46,837 nucleotides of DNA, from positions 1 to 46,837 of the forward strand of contig CADAKX010000021.1 in the NCBI GenBank assembly GCA_902788605.1. Reading direction: 5' to 3'. This document shows, piece after piece, positions 42,237-46,837 of the stretch (its first letter is position 1; each line of letters opens with the position of its first letter). A program made the position numbers and the translations under genes. The DNA comes from an uncultured Prevotellaceae bacterium. Its GTDB lineage: Bacteria > Bacteroidota > Bacteroidia > Bacteroidales > Bacteroidaceae. A model generated the notes under the pieces. The model saw nothing but the letters and a program-made list of their open reading frames with translations. It did not search any database and was not told the origin of the DNA.

Positions 42237-43816
42237 CATCTTTATTACGCAAGGCGAAAAAGACCCTTCTGCGTCCCGTTTCGCTTTTTACCTTCTCGTG
42301 TATCATCACCATCGGCACGCTGCTGCTTTACAACCTGCCATTTTTCCAGTTTGTCATCGACAACAGCAACGAGAGTACGCTGGGCGTTGTATGGCTGACA
42401 GTGTCGTTGGTCATCATCATGTTGACGCTCAACTTCATGATGACCTATCTGACCATCTTTTGTTTGCGCATCGTGGGACGCATCCTGCTGGCCATCCTGT
42501 CAATCATCAATGCCACGGCCGTCTATTTCGTCCTCACCTATAATGTCATCATCAATGCCACCACCATCGAGAATGTGTTCAACACCCGTTACTCCGAGGC
42601 CTCTGGCTTCTTCAGTTGGTCGCTGTGGCTTTTCATCATTGTCTTTGGCGTCCTGCCCGCCCTGTTCTGCCTGTTCCAGCCGGTAGTCATTGGCAAGGCC
42701 AAGAAGCTGGGCGTCTGGTGTGGCAGTTCGCTGGCCGTCATCCTCGTGGTTGGTCTGCTGAACATCAACCAGACTCTGTTCTTCAGCGAGCACGACACCG
42801 AGTTGGGTGGCCTGCTGCAGCCCTGGTCCTATATCGCCAACACCTATCGCGTCATCAGCTTTATGCAGGACGAGCAGGAAGAGGAAATCTTGTTGCCCGA
42901 CGGCCAGATCACAGACAACGAGAAGGCCGTGGTGGTGCTCGTCATTGGCGAGTCGGCCCGAAAGGCCAACTTCCAGCTCTACGGCTACAAGCGCGACACC
43001 AATCCCCTGCTGTCTAAGCAGAAGGACCTGAAGGTCTTCCAGGCCCACTCCTGTGCCACCTATACCACCGCTGGCACCAAGGCCATCCTCGAGCCCAAGG
43101 ACTGCGGCGACCTCTACGAGCTGCTGCCCAACTACGCCTTCCGCACAGGTGTCGATGTGTCGTGGCGCACCTCCAACTGGGGCGAGCCTCCCATCCATAT
43201 CGACGAATACCTCACCGACCCCGAGTTGGGCGACCTCTACGATATGAGCAATGCCTACGATGACATCCTGTTCCATGGGCTGCGCGAGCGCATCGAGTCG
43301 AGCCAGAAGGACAAGGTCCTCATCATCCTCCACACCAGCACCAGCCACGGTCCCCAGTACGCCAGCAAATATCCCAAGGAGTTCGAGGTCTATAAGCCTG
43401 TGGCCAAGAATGTCGAGGAGGGCGAGAAGAATGTGGGCATGCTGGTCAATGCCTACGACAACACCATTCGCTATACCGATTTCCTTCTCGACGGTCTCAT
43501 CAACACCCTGCGCTCGATGACCGACAGGAAGACTGCCATGATATTCATCTCTGATCATGGCGAGTCGCTGGGCGAGAACAAGATGTTTATGCATGGCCTG
43601 CCCATGAAGTTAGCCCCCAAGGAGCAGTACGAGATTCCCTTCCTGGTGTGGACCTCCAAGGGCTACCGTACCTATAAGAGCAACCTGCCTGCCGTCCTCG
43701 AGCAGCATTACATCTTCCATTCCGTTCTCAACCTGCTGTCCATCCAGTCGCCCGCTTACGACCCCGACTATGACATATTCCAAGGCGCGCCTGTTCCTGC
43801 TACTCCTCAGCCTTAG
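42233..43816 (+). CDS. eptA: EptA-type phosphoethanolamine transferase (sulfatase superfamily)
   Basis: 527 residues. Five N-terminal membrane segments (about 15-180) are followed by a periplasmic sulfatase-fold domain. The metal site begins with E240 ('VIGESARKANFQLYG'); the nucleophile is best placed at T278 in 'HSCATYTTAGTK', four residues after Cys274 as in MCR-1 (C281/T285). 'HTSTSHGPQY' and 'FISDHGESLGENKMFMHGLP' give the remaining His/Asp ligands. The second Cys of the MCR-type disulfide next to the nucleophile is absent. It transfers phosphoethanolamine from phosphatidylethanolamine to lipid A or another envelope glycan. Overlaps both neighbours, 4 bp upstream and 47 bp downstream. 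Confidence 0.9.
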   Translation: MTSLLRKAKKTLLRPVSLFTFSCIITIGTLLLYNLPFFQFVIDNSNESTLGVVWLTVSLVIIMLTLNFMMTYLTIFCLRIVGRILLAILSIINATAVYFVLTYNVIINATTIENVFNTRYSEASGFFSWSLWLFIIVFGVLPALFCLFQPVVIGKAKKLGVWCGSSLAVILVVGLLNINQTLFFSEHDTELGGLLQPWSYIANTYRVISFMQDEQEEEILLPDGQITDNEKAVVVLVIGESARKANFQLYGYKRDTNPLLSKQKDLKVFQAHSCATYTTAGTKAILEPKDCGDLYELLPNYAFRTGVDVSWRTSNWGEPPIHIDEYLTDPELGDLYDMSNAYDDILFHGLRERIESSQKDKVLIILHTSTSHGPQYASKYPKEFEVYKPVAKNVEEGEKNVGMLVNAYDNTIRYTDFLLDGLINTLRSMTDRKTAMIFISDHGESLGENKMFMHGLPMKLAPKEQYEIPFLVWTSKGYRTYKSNLPAVLEQHYIFHSVLNLLSIQSPAYDPDYDIFQGAPVPATPQP

Positions 43817-44909
43817 CTCCTGCGGGCAGCTGATGGCACATGGAGGCTTGGTTTCTTTCGTCAGGAAGGTAGGCGAGAAGATTGACTCCATGGCGGTGCG
43901 TGGTGTTGACCGACGCTATATCGACGCCCCAGAGCGCCCTTGGCAGATTATCCTGAGAGGCAATGTCAGTCAGACCGCTGTGAGCATGCATACCCATGGA
44001 GACATCAACGGGTTGGACTATCGTGCCAACCCCTACCTCAAGACCACCCCTTCGCAGTATGTCGGCCTGTGGGCAGGTTATCGTGGCTATGGCCTGGGCT
44101 ACACCATGAACGTTGGTGGCGACAGGGGTATGAATCTCACCTTTGGTGCCACGGGCGGCGCCTATGGCGTCAATGTGCGCATCCATTCCTTTGAGAACAG
44201 CACCCCAAACTTCAATTTTTCCACCCCCATCCTTTCCGAAGAAGAGAAAGAGACCTGGAACGATGTCGAACTGATTGACCCTATCCGTGTGCGTACGGTC
44301 TTTGCCGATGGCTACTACCTCTTTAATGGCAAGAAGTTCTCCTATTCCGCCGCCTACGACCAGTCGGCCATCCAGAAGCGTTCCGCTGGTTCGCTCATGG
44401 CAGGACTGATGTACAACTACACTCGCATCGACTACGCCTCCGACCCCAATGGCGACCTGGTCTATCTGATGAATGGTGTGGGCAAGGTGAAGCTCTGGCA
44501 GGGTAGTGCAGGGGTGGGCTATGCCTACAACTGGGTGCCCGTCCGCCAACTCCTCGTCAACGTCATGGCCATGCCCATGCTCACCTTTGTCAACAAGCTC
44601 AGGGCCTATGGCTATACCACCAACGTGCCCGAACTGATGAAGGATCCCTATTTCTGGGACGAGGATGTCACCATCGACGAGTGGGACGACTGGTTCTATA
44701 GCCGTGTGCGCATCACCCCTGCAGGCAACAAGACCTTCAACAGCGGACTCAGTCTGGGCTTCGATGCCCGCATGTCGCTGACCTACAGCTTCGACCGTTT
44801 CTACCTCAATGCCTACGGCCAGTTCAACAACATCCGCTACCAGCACAAAAACACCCACGGCTATCTGAACGACTGGTTTATCAACACCTCTTTTGGCATC
44901 CGTTTTTAA
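43770..44909 (+). CDS. DUF4421 outer-membrane beta-barrel-like protein
   Basis: 379 residues. The start at 43770 lies inside the EptA gene (47-bp overlap in another frame) and is needed to include the signal 'ARLFLLLLSLSSCGQLMAHG'. The mature protein shows alternating aromatic strands ('YVGLWAGYRGYGLGYTMNVG', 'SVGYAYNW'-like) and ends 'DWFINTSFGIRF', with the terminal Phe of outer-membrane barrels. This fits DUF4421. It may locate the lipid-modifying activity or help transport its product; unknown. Followed by a hairpin (45060-45092). Confidence 0.85.
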   Translation: MTYSKARLFLLLLSLSSCGQLMAHGGLVSFVRKVGEKIDSMAVRGVDRRYIDAPERPWQIILRGNVSQTAVSMHTHGDINGLDYRANPYLKTTPSQYVGLWAGYRGYGLGYTMNVGGDRGMNLTFGATGGAYGVNVRIHSFENSTPNFNFSTPILSEEEKETWNDVELIDPIRVRTVFADGYYLFNGKKFSYSAAYDQSAIQKRSAGSLMAGLMYNYTRIDYASDPNGDLVYLMNGVGKVKLWQGSAGVGYAYNWVPVRQLLVNVMAMPMLTFVNKLRAYGYTTNVPELMKDPYFWDEDVTIDEWDDWFYSRVRITPAGNKTFNSGLSLGFDARMSLTYSFDRFYLNAYGQFNNIRYQHKNTHGYLNDWFINTSFGIRF

Positions 44910-45059
44910 GCCTGTCAGTCGCTCCGACTTTCAAAATTCACAAAAATACTTTCAAAATTTACAAAAAGTGCCTTCCTGGTGCTTCAACCCTTGGTGGTTT
45001 CTGCCGAAATGCTTATCTTCGTACCCAAAGAGTAACTAATAGTTTGGTTTATCATGCCT

Positions 45060-45092
45060 ACGCCGAGACATCCGTGAGGATGAGCTCGGCGT
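45060..45092. terminator. Strong bipartite hairpin between convergent genes
   Basis: ACGCCGAG (45060-45067) pairs with CTCGGCGT (45085-45092), and inside it CATCC (45069-45073) pairs with GGATG (45078-45082). It lies between the convergent DUF4421 and small-lipoprotein genes and may serve both. The T-run is short (TTT), so termination strength is uncertain. Confidence 0.6.
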
Positions 45093-45115
45093 TTAAATGC
45101 AACTGCGTCACAGTA

Positions 45116-45268
45116 TCACTGCGTCACAGTTTGCAACTGTTTCACAATATTTTGAAGTGAGTCCACTTGATTGCGCAATACAGCATTTTCATTTTCAGCC
45201 CTTTTATCACTACAGCTAGTCATGATGAATGTAGCTATGGCGAGGATAATAAATAGTGCTTTTTTCAT
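45116..45268 (-). CDS. Small lipoprotein, 50 residues
   Basis: The minus-strand ATG at 45268 opens MKKALFIILAIATFIMTSCS, a typical signal with lipobox 'IMTSC' (Cys19), followed by a short helical mature part 'ENAVLRNQVDSLQNIVKQLQ' with coiled-coil heptads. TGA at 45116-45118. A TATTTTTG box at 45336-45343 on the same strand gives a promoter. The coiled-coil of a tiny lipoprotein recalls Lpp-like oligomers; function unknown. The C-terminal coding end lies in a 13-bp direct repeat (ACTGCGTCACAGT at 45102 and 45118). Confidence 0.65.
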   Translation of the reverse strand: MKKALFIILAIATFIMTSCSDKRAENENAVLRNQVDSLQNIVKQLQTVTQ

Positions 45269-45335
45269 AGATTAATAGTTTGAAAGGTTCTACCCAGTAG
45301 TTATTTTTTTGTTTACAATTATGATTATCTGCCTG

Positions 45336-45343
45336 CAAAAATA
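45336..45343 (-). promoter_or_regulatory. -7 box (TATTTTTG) for the small lipoprotein
   Basis: On the minus strand TATTTTTG matches TAnnTTTG and lies 67 bp upstream of the ATG at 45268. The 82-bp gap to the plus-strand box at 45426 makes a divergent promoter pair. Confidence 0.5.
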
Positions 45344-45425
45344 CAAAAAGATTTTGATAACGTATCGTATTTCCATTTTTTCTTTAAAATATTTCAAAAC
45401 AGTTTCTGTTTACGAGATTTTTGAC

Positions 45426-45433
45426 TACCTTTG
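45426..45433 (+). promoter_or_regulatory. -7 box (TACCTTTG) of the Abi_2 gene
   Basis: TACCTTTG is a full match to TAnnTTTG, 27 bp before the ATG at 45461. A three-codon frame (ATG at 45453, stop TGA overlapping the gene's own ATG as ATGA) precedes it and could couple translation. Confidence 0.6.
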
Positions 45434-45460
45434 CATGATAAAATTAATCGACATGGATAA

Positions 45461-46153
45461 ATGAAATACGAAGAATTTGAAGGACTCTTCTCTGCCAAGA
45501 GAATGCAGAAATACGTATTGGCTTGTGGAGGCGACACCCGCAGGGCAATGACACTATATCGCTATAACCTGAAATTGTCGCAGGAAATGTTTACGCTAAT
45601 AAGCTGTTTTGAGGTGGTCCTTAGAAATCGTATAGACGAGCAGATGGTTGCTCATCTTGGTAACAATTGGCTAAGAGATGCTATTCTCCCCAACGGTGTG
45701 CTTTATTACGATCATCGCGTAGAAAATACTCGGAAGATTATCGAAAAAGCTTATGACGGTCTGATGCGAAAGGGGAATTACTCGCATTCAAAGTTGCTGG
45801 CAGAGATGGAATTTGGAGTTTGGAAGTACATGTTCTCCAATGCTACCTACGCACTAATGGGGCAGAGGCTTCTTCGTATATTTCCAAATAAACCCAGATC
45901 TACTCGACAGCAAAGATATGACAATACATATATCTTTCAGGAACTAGACTATATCAACAAGCTACGTAACAGGATAGCGCATCATGAGCCAATCTGCTTT
46001 GCTCGACCAAATCCTGTTATCGACACGACTTACGTACTCAACCAATATGCGCGAATGATGCGACTCTTCAATTGGATGAATGTTGATGGTCCTTCTTTAG
46101 TCTACGGTTTGGATCATGTAGCCCAAGTGAGCGGAAAAGTCATGTGTGTATAA
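45461..46153 (+). CDS. Abi_2 (AbiD/AbiF-type) HEPN protein, putative abortive-infection effector
   Basis: 230 residues, no signal or membrane segment. The N-terminus 'ACGGDTRRAMTLYRYNLKLS' and 'LISCFEVVLRNRIDEQM' match the helical Abi_2 pattern ('EVxLRNxID'). The C-terminal 'KLRNRIAHHEPI' (about 167-178) carries the HEPN RNase motif R-x4-H (R169...H174), the expected catalytic signature for RNA cleavage. Length fits the family. Abi_2 proteins block phage growth by stopping translation or killing the infected cell; here this is inferred. The locus is AT-rich and flanked by a promoter-led hairpin RNA candidate (46219-46347). Confidence 0.82.
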   Translation: MKYEEFEGLFSAKRMQKYVLACGGDTRRAMTLYRYNLKLSQEMFTLISCFEVVLRNRIDEQMVAHLGNNWLRDAILPNGVLYYDHRVENTRKIIEKAYDGLMRKGNYSHSKLLAEMEFGVWKYMFSNATYALMGQRLLRIFPNKPRSTRQQRYDNTYIFQELDYINKLRNRIAHHEPICFARPNPVIDTTYVLNQYARMMRLFNWMNVDGPSLVYGLDHVAQVSGKVMCV

Positions 46154-46204
46154 CATTTTATGCAAATAATTCCAAAATTATTTGGAAGTTTCAAGAATAA
46201 TTCA

Positions 46205-46212
46205 TATTTTTG
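46205..46212 (+). promoter_or_regulatory. -7 box (TATTTTTG) for the hairpin RNA
   Basis: TATTTTTG matches TAnnTTTG. It lies 52 bp after the Abi_2 stop codon and 12 bp before the first hairpin; no reading frame starts downstream, which suggests a non-coding transcript. Confidence 0.5.
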
Positions 46213-46218
46213 CATCGT

Positions 46219-46347
46219 TGATTCCCGGCAGCCTCTGATTTTCAAGCTGTCGGGTCTGTTTTTATAAAGTGCACTTGATTGTTTCGACTTTGATACTGCA
46301 CTATAAAAGGAACTGATGAGGACTGTCTTTCGAGGCAGTCCTTTTTG
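46219..46347 (+). ncRNA. Candidate small RNA with three hairpins and terminator
   Basis: Downstream of the TATTTTTG box three hairpins follow each other. H1: CCCGGCAGC/GCTGTCGGG, 46224-46254, nine pairs with one G-U. H2: TTTTATA-AA-GTGCA with TGCAC-TATAAAA, 46260-46308, twelve pairs with a two-base bulge. H3: AGGACTG/CAGTCCT, 46319-46342, then TTTTT to 46346. H3 plus T-run is a good intrinsic terminator. The three compact hairpins with a promoter in front, and no credible ORF, are what one expects of a structured RNA of about 130 nt. It could also be the 3' UTR of the Abi_2 gene. Confidence 0.5.
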
Positions 46348-46400
46348 TATATCTTAGAAAAGGATAAAACGTCAACTGAAAATAAGAAAAAGGCATTGAA

Positions 46401-46625
46401 GTTATTCCACTTATAACTTATAACTTTGGACATTAAGGTTTTTCAAAAATCGAAGGTGGAGATTGGAGTTGCGGAAAATGGATTACAGTGTAGATATAAG
46501 TGGTAATTATACAATAATTATACTTATAATATATATATTATACATAATATATATATTATAAAATTTCTGTCTAAGAAAATCGAAAAACCTTAATGTCCAA
46601 AGTTATAAGTTATAAGTGGAATAAC
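46401..46625. repeat. 225-bp element with perfect 44-bp inverted repeats (MITE-like or invertible)
   Basis: The left arm 46401-46444 and the right arm 46582-46625 are exact reverse complements over 44 bases (left arm begins GTTATTCCACTTATAACTTA). The 137-bp interior is extremely AT-rich and contains two tandem copies of ATAATATATATATTAT (about 46527-46560). It has no ORF and no full TAnnTTTG box. Perfect long arms indicate recent origin or active maintenance. Confidence 0.85.
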
Positions 46626-46709
46626 CTCGGCATTTTGAACGTGGTAGTAAACAACAAAATTTTATGAAAAATAATTGCCGATTTTCTTGCATATCTCGCG
46701 AAAAATTAG

Positions 46710-46717
46710 TACCTTTG
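46710..46717 (+). promoter_or_regulatory. -7 box (TACCTTTG) facing out of the window
   Basis: TACCTTTG matches TAnnTTTG, with a TTG at 46687-46689 giving about 20 bp spacing, the ideal arrangement. It directs transcription to the right, out of the window. Confidence 0.6.
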
Positions 46718-46725
46718 CATCATAG

Positions 46726-46837
46726 ATGCAACAAGGATATAAGCGTCTGAAAATTACGGCATGGCCATGCAGAAAATTTTTCTTAGTGCACGAGGAAGTT
46801 CAGCATGGCGTAGCAGTAAAAACAAGGAATCAAGGAA
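46726..46837 (+). CDS. Possible partial ORF running off the right edge
   Basis: An ATG at 46726, 8 bp after the promoter box, opens a frame without stop for 37 codons to the edge (MQQGYKRLKITAWPCRKFFL...). A second ATG frame is also open from 46761 (MAMQKIFLSARGSSAWRSSK). The sequence alone does not tell which is used, or whether it is an untranslated leader. Confidence 0.15.
   Translation, partial: MQQGYKRLKITAWPCRKFFLVHEEVQHGVAVKTRNQG

Noticed and set aside
42500-43594. Minus-strand frame of 364 codons opposite the EptA gene
   Set aside because: Antisense of a gene with a complete catalytic set; no promoter or family features of its own.
43800-44858. Minus-strand frame of 352 codons opposite the DUF4421 gene
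   Set aside because: Antisense shadow; Gly/Val/His/Ile-rich with no domain, no signal and no promoter box.
46242-46433. Minus-strand frame of 63 codons beside the Abi_2 gene
   Set aside because: It covers the three-hairpin region and has no promoter; hairpins explain the sequence better.
46401-46625. Idea that the inverted repeat is an invertible promoter
   Set aside because: No TAnnTTTG box is seen on either strand of the core, so a switch is kept only as an option to test.
1-46837. CRISPR arrays, tRNA or rRNA genes
   Set aside because: No regularly spaced identical repeats, and no cloverleaf or rRNA-like sequences were noticed while reading both strands; a dedicated search was not possible.

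Overview
The window looks like a chromosomal segment of a Bacteroidales bacterium, most likely a Prevotella-type gut or rumen species. The reasons are: Bacteroidetes promoter boxes (TAnnTTTG) in front of many genes, the near absence of Shine-Dalgarno sequences, Prevotella-like C-terminal tails on secreted proteins (pattern 'LxGRRV...KGIYVxNGxK'), a GH10/GH43/GH67 xylan cluster with a GPH symporter, a C10 (streptopain-like) protease, and choice-of-anchor-J adhesin modules.

Layout. (1) 1-2.6 kb is an AT-rich accessory zone: a partial HU-like gene, a frameshifted small helix-turn-helix gene and two tiny ORFs on the minus strand, with palindromes and iteron-like repeats, then a two-gene plus-strand unit bracketed by two near-identical terminators. 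(2) 2.67-12.3 kb is an eight-gene plus-strand operon built around a 1039-residue tubulin/FtsZ-superfamily protein (Tubulin_2 type, with a proline-rich linker and a C-terminal GYF_2-like domain). Its partners are a three-pass membrane protein, a zinc-ribbon/transmembrane/MORN-like protein and five secreted proteins of unknown function, the last one frameshifted. This is the best candidate for a poorly described system. (3) 12.4-12.7 kb holds a decayed REP-associated (RAYT/Y1) transposase fragment beside a perfect 12-bp inverted repeat. (4) 12.8-21.8 kb (minus) is a six-gene xylan operon: GPH symporter, GH10, GH43, GH67, GH43 and a GH43 arabinanase-like enzyme. (5) 21.9-30.9 kb holds a divergent SGNH acetylesterase, then a GH2 enzyme, a PL11 rhamnogalacturonan lyase and a membrane-anchored propeller/AraC regulator on the minus strand. 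No SusC/SusD pair is present.

(6) 31.0-41.5 kb: a DUF4886 SGNH-like protein, a TPR-TM-AraC regulator, a C10 protease, a very large multi-module secreted adhesin-like protein, and a polytopic-membrane AraC regulator. (7) 41.5-44.9 kb: an overlapping operon of a PAP2 phosphatase, an EptA-type phosphoethanolamine transferase and a DUF4421 protein, probably remodelling lipid A or the envelope. (8) 45-46.8 kb is AT-rich again: a tiny lipoprotein, an Abi_2-type HEPN protein, a promoter-led stretch of three hairpins that looks like a small RNA, and a 225-bp element with perfect 44-bp inverted repeats.

The plant-polysaccharide genes form a coherent pathway: extracytoplasmic xylanase, glucuronidase and esterase activities, uptake of oligosaccharides by the symporter, and hydrolysis by a GH43 enzyme without a signal peptide. 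All functional calls are from reading motifs; no database search was run.
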